From Nostoc linckia NIES-25 (GTDB taxonomy: Bacteria; Cyanobacteriota; Cyanobacteriia; Cyanobacteriales; Nostocaceae), in the NCBI RefSeq assembly GCF_002368035.1, contig NZ_AP018223.1, positions 257,016-321,015 on the forward strand: a DNA stretch of 64,000 nucleotides. The letters are read 5' to 3'. Below are positions 18,001 to 26,872 of the stretch, in pieces (the first letter of the stretch is position 1; each line of letters starts with the position of its first letter). The notes under the pieces were generated by a model, which had not been told where the DNA came from, ran no database searches, and saw only the letters and a list, made by a program, of their open reading frames with translations. Both the position numbers and the translations under genes were made by a program.

Positions 18001-18210
18001 CTTCTCCAACATGCTCAAAAAACTTTTTCCACAAATCTCAATAAATCATAGCCAAAATACAAAAATCTCACACCCAGACACCAAAACACAGTTCTTGTGC
18101 CTTTGCGCCCACCGAAGTTTTGATGCCTGCGGCGGGCTACGCCAACGGCGGAAGCCGCCGCTCAAACTTCTCTCTGCGTGAGATTCTCAACTCTTACTCA
18201 ATTGCTCACC
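18001..18210. repeat. Short palindromic repeat after hemB
   Basis: GGCGGGCTACGCC and GGCGGAAGCCGCCG around 18131-18163 form small hairpins between the small acidic protein gene and the hemB stop. They may serve as a shared terminator. Confidence 0.4.
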
Positions 18211-19191
18211 CTACTTTAACCATCGCGCGGCATCTTTAGCATGATAAGTCAAAATCAAATCTGCCCCAGCGCGTTTAAAACCAGTTAAAGTTTCCAAAAC
18301 CACACGCTCCTCATCAACCCAACCATTCAGAGCCGCAGCTTTAATCATCGAATATTCACCAGAAACATTGTAAGCTGCAACTGGTAAATTACTTGCTTCC
18401 TTCACCCGCCAGATAATGTCCATATATGCCAAGGCTGGCTTAACCATCAGCATATCAGCACCTTCGGCAATATCCAATTCAATTTCTTTAATTGCTTCGC
18501 GACTATTACCTGGGTCCATTTGGTAAGTTCTTCTGTCTCCAAATTGCGGCGTTGAGTCTGCTGCATCCCGAAATGGGCCGTAATAAGCCGAAGCATACTT
18601 AGCAGCATAAGACAAAATCGGTGTGTCTTGGAATCCAGCTTCATCCAAACCCTGACGAATTGCTTGCACAAAGCCATCCATCATCCCAGAAGGCGCGATG
18701 ATATCCGCACCGGCATTTGCTTGGGAAACTGCTGTTTTTTTCAACAATTCCAAAGTTGGGTCATTTAAAACCCGTCCTGTCAAATCGCCAACTTGTAGAT
18801 AACCGCAGTGTCCGTGACTGGTATACTCACACAAACAAGTATCAGCAACCACAATCAAATCTGGTACTGCTGCTTTTACAGCAGTCGCAGCTTTTTGGAC
18901 AATACCGCAATCATGCCAAGCGCCAGTAGCATCTACATCCTTATCAGCCGGAATACCAAATAGAATGATGGCAGGAATTCCTAAGTCATAAACTTCTTTC
19001 GCTTCTTCGACGATTTTATCTACCGAAAGCTGATAGACTCCGGGCATCGATTTTACCTCATTAGCGATTCCGTCACCCGGTACGGCAAATAATGGGTAAA
19101 TAAAATCGCTTGTTGTCAAAACAGTCTCACGAACCATCCGGCGCAGTTGGGGATGGGTACGCAAACGGCGGGGGCGATGTGTAGGAAACAT
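18211..19191 (-). CDS. hemB: Delta-aminolevulinic acid dehydratase (porphobilinogen synthase)
   Basis: 326 residues. It condenses two 5-aminolevulinate molecules to porphobilinogen, a cytoplasmic step shared by heme, chlorophyll, bilin and cobalamin synthesis. Seen: the zinc-type motif DTCLCEYTSHGHCG with three Cys, the first active-site Lys in SYAAKYASAYYGP, and the Schiff-base Lys in MLMVKPALAYMD. Plant-type enzymes carry Asp in place of these Cys, so this one is predicted to need zinc. It is a single gene. The leader upstream contains hairpins. Confidence 0.95.
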   Translation of the reverse strand: MFPTHRPRRLRTHPQLRRMVRETVLTTSDFIYPLFAVPGDGIANEVKSMPGVYQLSVDKIVEEAKEVYDLGIPAIILFGIPADKDVDATGAWHDCGIVQKAATAVKAAVPDLIVVADTCLCEYTSHGHCGYLQVGDLTGRVLNDPTLELLKKTAVSQANAGADIIAPSGMMDGFVQAIRQGLDEAGFQDTPILSYAAKYASAYYGPFRDAADSTPQFGDRRTYQMDPGNSREAIKEIELDIAEGADMLMVKPALAYMDIIWRVKEASNLPVAAYNVSGEYSMIKAAALNGWVDEERVVLETLTGFKRAGADLILTYHAKDAARWLK

Positions 19192-19625
19192 AAAATTTTA
19201 TGAAGAAAAACAACGCAATGGACACAAAACAAAGCGTCACAAAAGCAGGGGAAAAGTTTCCTGCCATCAGACAGACTACAAAAAGTGCTTAACTGACATT
19301 TGCCCTACCTGAATCAAGCTGTAGGGCAATTTTGTATTTTACAGCTTGATTGACATCTATCCGACGAGTTAGAAAAACAATATCAAAAATGGGCATGGGG
19401 CATTGGGCATTGTATCTATATATCTATAAACAATAAAAAATTCACAGTTGAAAATTCTAAGACCCTCTAGGGCAAAATGCTGGCTATTAATTGTTTAGAA
19501 ACTAAAGGCACAAGAGCAAAATAAAAATAAACCACAATTATTAACGCCCCATGCCCCATGACGCCAGTTGCTTTCCGACGCAAGGCGACAGGATCGCACT
19601 GGCTCCCCCATACCCATTTTTTATG
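19192..19625. other. hemB leader and repeat-rich gap
   Basis: Read toward hemB, the leader has a GTAGGGCA/TGCCCTAC hairpin and a GCAGG/CCTGC hairpin (19246-19265) before the start. The left part holds GGGGCATTGGGCATTG and ATGCCCCATG short repeats and a CTGGCTCCCC fragment of the 8435-type palindrome. Confidence 0.45.
19301..19336 (+). terminator. Orphan hairpin with T-rich tail
   Basis: TGCCCTAC (19301-19308) pairs with GTAGGGCA (19321-19328) and is followed by ATTTTGTATTTT. On the plus strand this has terminator form, but no plus-strand gene ends here. It may end a small RNA or act in the hemB leader on the other strand. Confidence 0.45.
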
Positions 19626-19985
19626 CTAAAACACTCGGAAAATAAAGGGATAGCGAAAGGGTGTATCAGGATTGCTAAAAATCTTAGTAATTGCCCAAAT
19701 CGTTAGTCCCCAATGCAACAAATAGCCAATACCTGCTAGTGGACCCAGTAATAATAGTGGTAAGACCAGCCAACCGAATAGAAAAAACAACGCTCCTAGA
19801 ATCGCTCCATAGAACCAGACATTAAAGTGGAAATTGATGGATTCTTTGGCGTTTTCTTTAACAACAGGATCGTCAGATACGAACAGTACAGCAATAGGTA
19901 TACCGATAGATACAACAGCTGTGCTGAAAAAAATGGCTCCATGAGACAAGGCAGATAAAAGCTTTCGCTTGTCTGTGTCGTACAT
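19626..19985 (-). CDS. DUF4870-type small membrane protein
   Basis: 119 residues with the DUF4870 pattern. KLLSALSHGAIFFSTAVVSI is the first helix, the loop has NAKESINFHFNVW, two closely packed helices follow, and the protein ends in IFSNPDTPFRYPF. These are small inner-membrane proteins of unknown role found in many bacteria, including cyanobacteria. The gene is divergent from prfC with a 126-base gap that must hold both promoters. Confidence 0.85.
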   Translation of the reverse strand: MYDTDKRKLLSALSHGAIFFSTAVVSIGIPIAVLFVSDDPVVKENAKESINFHFNVWFYGAILGALFFLFGWLVLPLLLLGPLAGIGYLLHWGLTIWAITKIFSNPDTPFRYPFIFRVF

Positions 19986-20111
19986 TCCTTTCTCCTAATT
20001 CAGTCAGAATTATTGATTATATTACGATCCGATCGCGAGCATCGTTGTCTTAAGATTAAAAGACTTGCCAAAGTCGAAAAAAATTAAGTTAAATTACAAA
20101 CAAATACAGTT

Positions 20112-21740
20112 ATGTCAATCGAACTTGAGTCTGAACTCGATCGCGCAGTTGAACTTCGTCGCAACTTTGCAATTATATCTCACCCCGATGCGGGTAAAAC
20201 GACGCTGACAGAGAAGCTACTGCTATACGGAGGTGCAATCCACGAAGCTGGGGCAGTCAAGGCACGACGGGCACAACGCAAGGCTACGTCAGACTGGATG
20301 GCAATGGAACAACAACGGGGTATTTCCATTACTTCTACGGTATTGCAGTTTTCATACCGGGACTGTCAAATAAATTTATTAGACACACCCGGACACCAAG
20401 ATTTCAGTGAAGATACTTATCGCACCCTTGCCGCCGCCGATAATGCAGTGATGCTGATTGATGCCGCAAAAGGTTTGGAACCCCAAACTCGGAAGTTATT
20501 TGAAGTGTGTAAATTGCGGGGTATCCCGATTTTTACATTTGTCAACAAACTCGATCGCCCAGGAAGAGAACCTTTAGAACTTTTGGATGAAATCGAGCAA
20601 GAATTGAAGTTGCAAACCTATGCAGTAAACTGGCCGATTGGCATGGGCGATCGCTTTAAAGGTGTTTTTGACCGACACAAGCAACAAATCCACCTGTTTG
20701 AGCGCAGCGCCCACGGTAGTCGAGAAGCCCGTGATACGATAGTGGAATTAGGCGATCGGAGAATAGAACAGCTGCTAGAACAAGACCTGTACTATCAACT
20801 GAAAAACGATCTAGAACTGTTGGAAGGAGTTGGCCCGGAGCTAGATTTGCAGTTGGTACACGAAGGCAAAATGACGCCAGTGTTCTTTGGTAGCGCCATG
20901 ACAAACTTTGGGGTAGAGTTATTCCTCAAATACTTCCTAGACTATGCCCTTAAACCCGGTTCTCATCTCAGCAGTGTTGGCGAAGTTCCTCCCACATATC
21001 CAGAGTTTTCTGGGTTTGTATTCAAACTGCAAGCAAACATGGATCCGAAACACCGCGATCGCGTCGCGTTTGTCCGGGTCTGCACTGGTAAGTTTGAAAA
21101 AGATATGATGGTGAATCACGCTCGCACTGGTAAACTCGTCCGTCTCTCCCGTCCGCAAAAACTCTTTGCTCAGGAGAGAGAATCGATTGATGAAGCTTAT
21201 CCTGGCGATGTGATCGGTTTGAACAATCCCGGTGTTTTTGCGATCGGGGATACAATTTACACGGGGCAAAAGCTCGAATATGAAGGGATTCCGTATTTTT
21301 CGCCGGAACTGTTTGCAACTCTCAGGAACCCCAACCCCTCGAAGTTTAAGCAATTCCAAAAAGGCGTTGCGGAATTGCGCGAAGAAGGTGCCGTGCAAAT
21401 TATGTATTCAACTGATGAAGCCAAGCGCGATCCAATTTTAGCAGCGGTGGGTCAGTTGCAATTTGAAGTGGTGCAGTTTCGCTTACAAAATGAGTATGGC
21501 GTAGAAACCATACTAGATTTATTACCCTACAGTGTCGCCCGTTGGGTTGAAGGTGGTTGGGAAGCATTAAATAAAGTGGGACGTTTATTCAATACCACTA
21601 CAGTCAAAGACAGTATGGGACGCCCAGTGTTGCTATTCCGGAATGAATGGAATTGCCAACAATTAGAGGGCGACCATCCAGAGTTGAAATTAAGCGCGAT
21701 CGCCCCAGTATTTTCTAGTCAACAACCAGTGGAGGAATGA
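20112..21740 (+). CDS. prfC: Peptide chain release factor 3
   Basis: 542 residues. This GTPase removes RF1/RF2 from the ribosome after peptide release. Seen: G1 SHPDAGKTTLTEKLL, the switch region RGISITSTV, G3 DTPGHQDFSEDTYRT and G4 NKLDR. Domains II and III follow (ARTGKLVRLSRPQKLFAQ; AVGQLQFEVVQFRLQNEYGV), which are specific to RF3 and set it apart from EF-G. The length is typical. The ATG at 20112 follows a short AT-rich leader. It is monocistronic; the next gene begins 125 bases later. Confidence 0.96.
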   Translation: MSIELESELDRAVELRRNFAIISHPDAGKTTLTEKLLLYGGAIHEAGAVKARRAQRKATSDWMAMEQQRGISITSTVLQFSYRDCQINLLDTPGHQDFSEDTYRTLAAADNAVMLIDAAKGLEPQTRKLFEVCKLRGIPIFTFVNKLDRPGREPLELLDEIEQELKLQTYAVNWPIGMGDRFKGVFDRHKQQIHLFERSAHGSREARDTIVELGDRRIEQLLEQDLYYQLKNDLELLEGVGPELDLQLVHEGKMTPVFFGSAMTNFGVELFLKYFLDYALKPGSHLSSVGEVPPTYPEFSGFVFKLQANMDPKHRDRVAFVRVCTGKFEKDMMVNHARTGKLVRLSRPQKLFAQERESIDEAYPGDVIGLNNPGVFAIGDTIYTGQKLEYEGIPYFSPELFATLRNPNPSKFKQFQKGVAELREEGAVQIMYSTDEAKRDPILAAVGQLQFEVVQFRLQNEYGVETILDLLPYSVARWVEGGWEALNKVGRLFNTTTVKDSMGRPVLLFRNEWNCQQLEGDHPELKLSAIAPVFSSQQPVEE

Positions 21741-21864
21741 AGAAGAATTCTGAATTCCTTTACAGTTAGACTTAGCTGGGCACAGTTGATTTCCACGGCA
21801 TCTGAGGGTCGCGCTTTTGCCCAGACGTGGATCGTTTAGAAGAGATTGGAGTGCCAGAATCTGT

Positions 21865-24105
21865 ATGCCTTCACATGCCAAATCGTCTTTGGAGGCTGGT
21901 TTAGTTGCCCTCAAGCAGGGAAATTACCAAACAGCGATCGCTCAGTTAGAACCTCTTGCTAGTAGCGAAAGTAATGCCACTGCTAACTTACAAGCAAGGG
22001 TTGGTTTAGTGATGGCTTATGCCCGTACTGGCGAAGTCTCTAAAGCGATCGCCTTTTGCGAAAATCTCATTGAGAGCAACAATCCTCAAGTTCAAGAGTG
22101 GGCAAAACGCGCTCTCGAACATTTGACAAAACGTCAAAAACCTGAACCAGAATCAAAAAATGTCGAAACTGGATTTGTTGCTTTTGAAAATTCATCCCCA
22201 GATACTCCCAAATCGGAGGAGAAGCCAAAAGATGAAGTAACACAAACCAACAACCAGAATATCCCCCAAATGGTGCCATTAGCTAAACCCAAAGCTACTG
22301 TCATACCACCACCTCCGCCGCCGCCCCTTAATGGTTTCATGGGTTCCGTTACCCGCACCCAAGCCAAACTATTCGGTGTTATTTATTGGCGACAAGCACA
22401 ACGCGCTAAGGCATGGCAACCCCTACGCAAACCGAAATTAATTCCCTTGCGGCTGCTGGCTGCCGGAACATTCATCGCCCTGTTTTGGGTGATGCGAGAA
22501 ATCCTCAAGTTAGTATTGGGAGCCATCAACCACGCTTTAGTCAAGCTTCCCTATGTAGAACCATTACAGGTTTTATACAATGACCCGACAAGATTTTTGC
22601 TCGTAGCGTTGGTAATTTTAATCGCCGCATCACCTTGGTTACTGGATTTGCTACTGGCAAACTTGTACGGTCAACGAGAACTAGCTAAAGATGTATTGAA
22701 CGGCCATAGTCGAGAAGCTGTCCGGGTATTACAACGTTGCTGTCAACAACGGCATTGGCCTTTACCCAAACTGCGAATTTTGCCAATGGCTGCGCCAATT
22801 ATTCTCACCTACGGTAGCTTACCACGGAACGCGAGAATTGTAGTCAGTAAAGGACTGTTAGAACAACTAACAGATGATGAAATTGCCGTTATTTATGCCA
22901 CCCAGCTAGGGCATATTGCTCACTGGGATTTTGTTGTCATGTCTTTAGTGTTATTGGTGACACTACCAACTTATAAGGTATACGAGCAGGTATCGAAGTT
23001 GGGTGACAACATATCAGGAAAAATTTGGCGCACTCCTGTGACAATTGTGGCTACTTTGATTTATGGAGTTTGGTGTTTGCTGACTGGGACTGCATTGTGG
23101 TTGTCGCGGTTGCGGCTTTATTATAGCGATCGCACCGCAGCTGAAATTACTGGTAATCCCAATGCTTTAATTCGTGCGTTGCTGAAAATTGCCATTGGAA
23201 TTGCAACTGATATTGAAAAACAAGAACAAACCAGTTGGCAGTTAGAAAGCTTAAATATCGTCGCACCAATCGCCTACCAACAGAGTATTTCTCTAGGCAC
23301 AATTGCTAGTCATCTTTCTTTTGAATCTTTTTTGAAATGGGATGTTGTCAATCCCTATCGCCGATGGTTTACGATTAATAATAGCCATCCTCTAGTGGGC
23401 GATCGCATCCAACGCCTCTGCCAAATAGCCCGTCACTGGCATCTAGACACCGAATTACATTTTCCTAGCGAACAACCATCAAAAGTTAAGCGTCAGTCTT
23501 TCTTATTACAAATCGCTCCTTGGTTAGGAATTCCTCTCGGAGTTCTGTTTGCAGGTTTGGTGTGGCTAGCGTGGCAATTAGCATTCGCACTTAAATTTTT
23601 AAATCTCAAGTGGATTTATGAGGATTGGTCTTTCATTACAGGCTGCCTTTTGATTGGTTTTAGCATCGGTACAGTGATCCGGATTAATTCTTTCTTTCCC
23701 GATATTAAGCCGGCCACTTTGCAAACTGATGACTGCCTGCCTAACTTGTTAGCTGACCCGTCTACCTTACCCATTGACAGCATCAGCGTGCGTCTTGTGG
23801 GCAAATTATTAGGTCGTCAAGGCACTGGCAACTCCCTAGCCCAAGATTTAATATTACAATCAAGCGCGGGCCTAGTGAAATTACATCATGTTTCTTGGCT
23901 AGGACAATCAGTCAATCACCAAGATTTGATTGGTAGGCAAATTATCGTCACAGGTTGGTTCCGACGAGGAGCAACACCTTGGATCGATATCCAAACCCTA
24001 GAAACTCAAAGTGGTAAAACCATTCATAGTCCTCATCCCATTTGGTCTACTGCTTTAGCAGTTGCAGCGCAGGCTTGGGGTGCATACGTTTTTCTCAGTG
24101 GTTAA
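21865..24105 (+). CDS. TPR and M48-like membrane protein lacking the protease residues
   Basis: From the ATG at 21865 it has 746 residues; the frame is open further upstream only through a TTG. Order: a TPR-like region at 1-90, a charged and Pro-rich linker ending in a proline run near 150, membrane helices around 197-222 and 245-266, an M48 peptidase-like domain at about 270-530, two more helices, and a C-terminal beta-rich domain. The zinc site is lost. Where M48 enzymes have HExxH, this reads ATQLGH (345-350). The third-ligand motif ExxAD reads LYYSD (418-422). It is therefore probably a non-catalytic scaffold or chaperone. Start and fold are inferred. Confidence 0.75.
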   Translation: MPSHAKSSLEAGLVALKQGNYQTAIAQLEPLASSESNATANLQARVGLVMAYARTGEVSKAIAFCENLIESNNPQVQEWAKRALEHLTKRQKPEPESKNVETGFVAFENSSPDTPKSEEKPKDEVTQTNNQNIPQMVPLAKPKATVIPPPPPPPLNGFMGSVTRTQAKLFGVIYWRQAQRAKAWQPLRKPKLIPLRLLAAGTFIALFWVMREILKLVLGAINHALVKLPYVEPLQVLYNDPTRFLLVALVILIAASPWLLDLLLANLYGQRELAKDVLNGHSREAVRVLQRCCQQRHWPLPKLRILPMAAPIILTYGSLPRNARIVVSKGLLEQLTDDEIAVIYATQLGHIAHWDFVVMSLVLLVTLPTYKVYEQVSKLGDNISGKIWRTPVTIVATLIYGVWCLLTGTALWLSRLRLYYSDRTAAEITGNPNALIRALLKIAIGIATDIEKQEQTSWQLESLNIVAPIAYQQSISLGTIASHLSFESFLKWDVVNPYRRWFTINNSHPLVGDRIQRLCQIARHWHLDTELHFPSEQPSKVKRQSFLLQIAPWLGIPLGVLFAGLVWLAWQLAFALKFLNLKWIYEDWSFITGCLLIGFSIGTVIRINSFFPDIKPATLQTDDCLPNLLADPSTLPIDSISVRLVGKLLGRQGTGNSLAQDLILQSSAGLVKLHHVSWLGQSVNHQDLIGRQIIVTGWFRRGATPWIDIQTLETQSGKTIHSPHPIWSTALAVAAQAWGAYVFLSG

Positions 24106-24762
24106 TCATTAGTCATTGGTCATTGGTCATTAGTCATTTGCTTTGGACAAACGACAAAGGACAAAAGACAAACCGAAATGTAAACAAAAGTTGCAGGTTT
24201 TATTCACAAGTGTTACATTTATTTACACAAACAATAGCAACCGAAATAACTCAGCTTCATAGCTTTGTGATGAATTCGGATGCTTTTTCCCCCTCTATAA
24301 CATATTCATCCTCCCAACACAGCAGCAAATCAACCAGCCACTGGCTGGTTTTTGTTTCCAAAAATCTTGCCTTGAATAAAAAATGTATTTTATGCTACGA
24401 TGCGGTAATACTAAAGTCGAAAATATGTGCGCTAAACTAGCTAGGTAGAAAATACCGTGGTAATGTAAAGGATGGTATTTTATTCTGCTAAAAAGAGCAT
24501 TTAAAGAAAGCGCGTACTTTGGCAGACAGTAGACTATTAAATTTACAATTCTTAGAATTAAGGTGTTATTAGCTCATCGTAGTGTGGGCCTTTGGATTAC
24601 ATAAGCTCGATCCCAACGAAAAACTGTATTGTATAAGTTGATAGTTTGGAGCAAAAAAATTGGTTGGTGGCAGTCTTTCTCAATAGCATCTATTTTAAAA
24701 GCCAAAGCCAAGTAATGGTTTTCTCACCTTGCCATGTTCATTCATTTCTGGAGGTATAGTTC
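24106..24762. other. Repeat-rich gap and long leader of the RRM gene
   Basis: It begins with CATTAGTCATTGGTC heptamers, then holds an orphan terminator (24332-24357) and about 400 bases of leader before the RRM gene. A clear GGAGG lies at 24751. Cyanobacterial rbp genes are known for long, temperature-responsive leaders; that role is not shown here. Confidence 0.45.
24332..24357 (+). terminator. Rho-independent terminator
   Basis: AACCAGCC (24332-24339) pairs with GGCTGGTT (24343-24350) and is followed by TTTTTG. It is 230 bases after the M48-like gene, so it may end that transcript or an unannotated small RNA. Confidence 0.7.
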
Positions 24763-25263
24763 ATGTCCGTTCGCCTATATATAGGTAATTTGCCCAAAGA
24801 AGAAATCGATCGTCAAGATCTACAAGCAGTATTCGCAGCTGAAGGTGATGCTGTAACTACTAAATTAATTAAAGACCGGAAAACCGGCAAATGCCGTGGT
24901 TTTGGTTTTCTGACGGTCAACAATGACGAACAAGCTGACCAAATAATTGAAAAGTATAATGGTCAGATGTTTAAAGACACTCCCATTAAGTTAGAAAAGG
25001 CATTACCTCGTACAAAGGGTGACGAGGGCGAGGAGCAAGCTCCTAAAGCAGCCAGTGTTGCTAGTAGCAATCCTACTCCTAACACTAACAAAGAAGGTAG
25101 TCGTCGTGAGAAAGGTTCCAAGAAGCCTCGTCGTGGCAGTGGTGGTGGCACTTCTCGTGAGAGCACCACGACTACGGAATCAGACGCTATTCGTCCAGAT
25201 CCCCGTTGGGCTTCGGAATTAGAAAAGCTCAAGCAAATGCTAGCTGCACAAACTACGAATTAA
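24763..25263 (+). CDS. RNA-binding protein with one RRM and a basic tail
   Basis: 166 residues. One RNA recognition motif fills residues 1-80, with RNP2 (LYIGNLP) and RNP1 (KCRGFGFLTV). The aromatic residues that stack on RNA are present. The tail is Lys/Arg/Gly/Ser-rich (GSKKPRRGSGGG) and ends in a helix, RWASELEKLKQMLA. Such proteins are cytoplasmic RNA chaperones in cyanobacteria, often cold-induced or tied to mRNA location at thylakoids. The tail differs from the short Gly-rich type at 47844. The strong GGAGG upstream fixes the ATG at 24763. Confidence 0.88.
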   Translation: MSVRLYIGNLPKEEIDRQDLQAVFAAEGDAVTTKLIKDRKTGKCRGFGFLTVNNDEQADQIIEKYNGQMFKDTPIKLEKALPRTKGDEGEEQAPKAASVASSNPTPNTNKEGSRREKGSKKPRRGSGGGTSRESTTTTESDAIRPDPRWASELEKLKQMLAAQTTN

Positions 25264-25282
25264 TCCTTAAGGGGAAAGATTA

Positions 25283-25327
25283 AAAATTAAAAATCAGAAT
25301 TACTTTTTTGATTTTTAATTTTTAATT
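25283..25327 (+). terminator. AT-rich inverted repeat after the RRM gene
   Basis: ATTAAAAATCAGAATTAC is mirrored by TTTTGATTTTTAATTTTTAA. The stem is AT-only, so it is weak; the GC-containing hairpin at 25457 is the better candidate. Confidence 0.4.
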
Positions 25328-25456
25328 GTTATCTAGCTGCTTAGTTAAAAGCTGGTTGCAGCTATTTTTGTAATTCTTATAGTGCAAAGCCTACTTTCAG
25401 GTTGCCTTTTAGATATTAGATTTACCTATAGTCATTACTGAGAAGCCGCTTGCCCA

Positions 25457-25498
25457 CCCTTACTGAAACTACAAGTTAAAGTAAGGGTCTGTTTTTTT
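25457..25498 (+). terminator. Rho-independent terminator
   Basis: CCCTTACT pairs with AGTAAGGG around a 15-base loop, followed by TCTGTTTTTTT. It is the likely end of the RRM transcript. Part of the tail (AGGGTCTGTTTTTTTA) recurs at 25767-25782 without the left arm. Confidence 0.75.
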
Positions 25499-25538
25499 AT
25501 TATGTGTAGTGGACTGACACAGCTAAAATAGTGCATTA

Positions 25539-25685
25539 GTAGGTTCGGTTGAGTGGAGCGAAACCCAACGTGGATATCGGTGTTGGGTTACCCTACGGGA
25601 AGCCGCCTAAAGGGCGTCTACGTTCCTCAAACGCCACTTGCTTTAAGCCGGGAAACCCGTCCAACGCAGTGGCTCCCCAACCTAC
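25539..25685. mobile_element. Palindromic miniature element (GTAGGTT type)
   Basis: It starts GTAGGTTCGGTTGAGTGGAG and ends CCCCAACCTAC, with inner GGGTTACCCTACGGG hairpins. The leading 40 bases, including the flank AAAATAGTGCATTA, match 52778-52817. A short plus-strand ORF inside is an artefact. Confidence 0.7.
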
Positions 25686-25982
25686 AAAATCTAATACAAC
25701 ATTTTAGCCTTGTCACGCCAGTATATTTCAAATATCAAATATGAGTCCTATAGAAGTTAAATTAAGGGTCTGTTTTTTTAGTATCCATCGGATAGTGCTA
25801 AAGCAGACCGAAAATATAGCTACTATTTTCCTAATTTTAAAGCTTGCTAAAAAATTAGATGCTAACGTCACAAGGATTTTCAATTTGGCTTGGTATACTC
25901 TTAGACAGAAGAACCTGAGACTGCTTAGCGTAACCCAACAATTAACGCTTAATATTAGATTTGCCTTTGTATCCTAAGATAT

Positions 25983-26096
25983 CTTGCTACAACCCAAAAG
26001 TATTAGATTTTAGATAGCTCCTCACCTCTATCTTTCACAAAGCAAAAGGCATACACGGAAACTCTTTCAGTGGGTAAAACTGAGGGAGTTAAATTT
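25983..26096 (+). ncRNA. Candidate small RNA with terminator
   Basis: A possible promoter starts at TTGCTA (25984). Then comes a hairpin AGATAG/CTATCT (26012-26017 with 26028-26033) whose ten-base loop is CTCCTCACCT. A 12-bp stem follows, AACTCTTTCAGT (26060-26071) with ACTGAGGGAGTT (26079-26090, G-U pairs allowed), and then ATTTTT. No coding frame fits. The loop shares the core CTCCTCAC with the unpaired motif of the cyanobacterial RNA Yfr1, but the flanking bases differ. Confidence 0.4.
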
Positions 26097-26099
26097 TTG

Positions 26100-26872
26100 G
26101 CACTTTTTTACTTACTAAATCGCGACTCAGCGTCGAGGCTAGGAAAAGCGTAGCAACAGGTGTGTGAATTCTAATCCTTGGATATTTTTGCTTGCAACTT
26201 CGAGATATTTTCAATCTAGAATCAAGTTTTATTTTTGATCGAGAGCAAGTATTACTGGTTATAGAAAATACATAACCTAAGCTTATGTTCTAATTTAGAT
26301 TAAAGTTAAATACACTCAATTCAAAGGAATTAAAAACCATAATTGGATATTTAGAATATCTCCTAAGTCTGGAAATTTTTAAATTTAAGCAGATTATATA
26401 AATTCGTTAAAAAGTATAAAAAAATACTAGAAAATGCTTGTATGATTTTCATCTGAATGAGGCTATATCTAAAAATCTTGTAAAAACAGTGTTATTGCTA
26501 TAGCACAATTAAATAAAGCAATTATTACTGAAGTATAAAAAATAGCTTGTTTGTTAGTTGCACCCATATAATCAAGGTAATCACTTCTTTAATAAATTTA
26601 TCTATGAAATTAGCATTTTCCAAACACGACAAAGAATAGAATTTCATCTATCAGAAGGATTAGATATAAATGTAGCCATTTATATATAAAAGAATTAAAT
26701 ACATATACTTAATCTAAAAGTATACTTCTGGCAGAAGATGTAAAAAATTATTAGAGATATTAAATTAAAGTCAACAATAATCAAAGTTCTTAAATAACTC
26801 AGGAAAGCGTGCTATCGGAAACGCCTACTTGGAATCGACTAAAACTTTGTTACAATCCGCAACACACAAACT
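26100..26872. other. AT-rich gap upstream of the sugar transferase gene
   Basis: About 770 bases, strongly AT-rich, with no open frame of note. It probably holds the promoter of the gene at 26873; I see no palindrome I can name. Confidence 0.4.

Noticed and set aside
25553..25977. Two plus-strand frames
   Set aside because: The first is inside a palindromic element and the second is a chance frame between it and the small RNA candidate.
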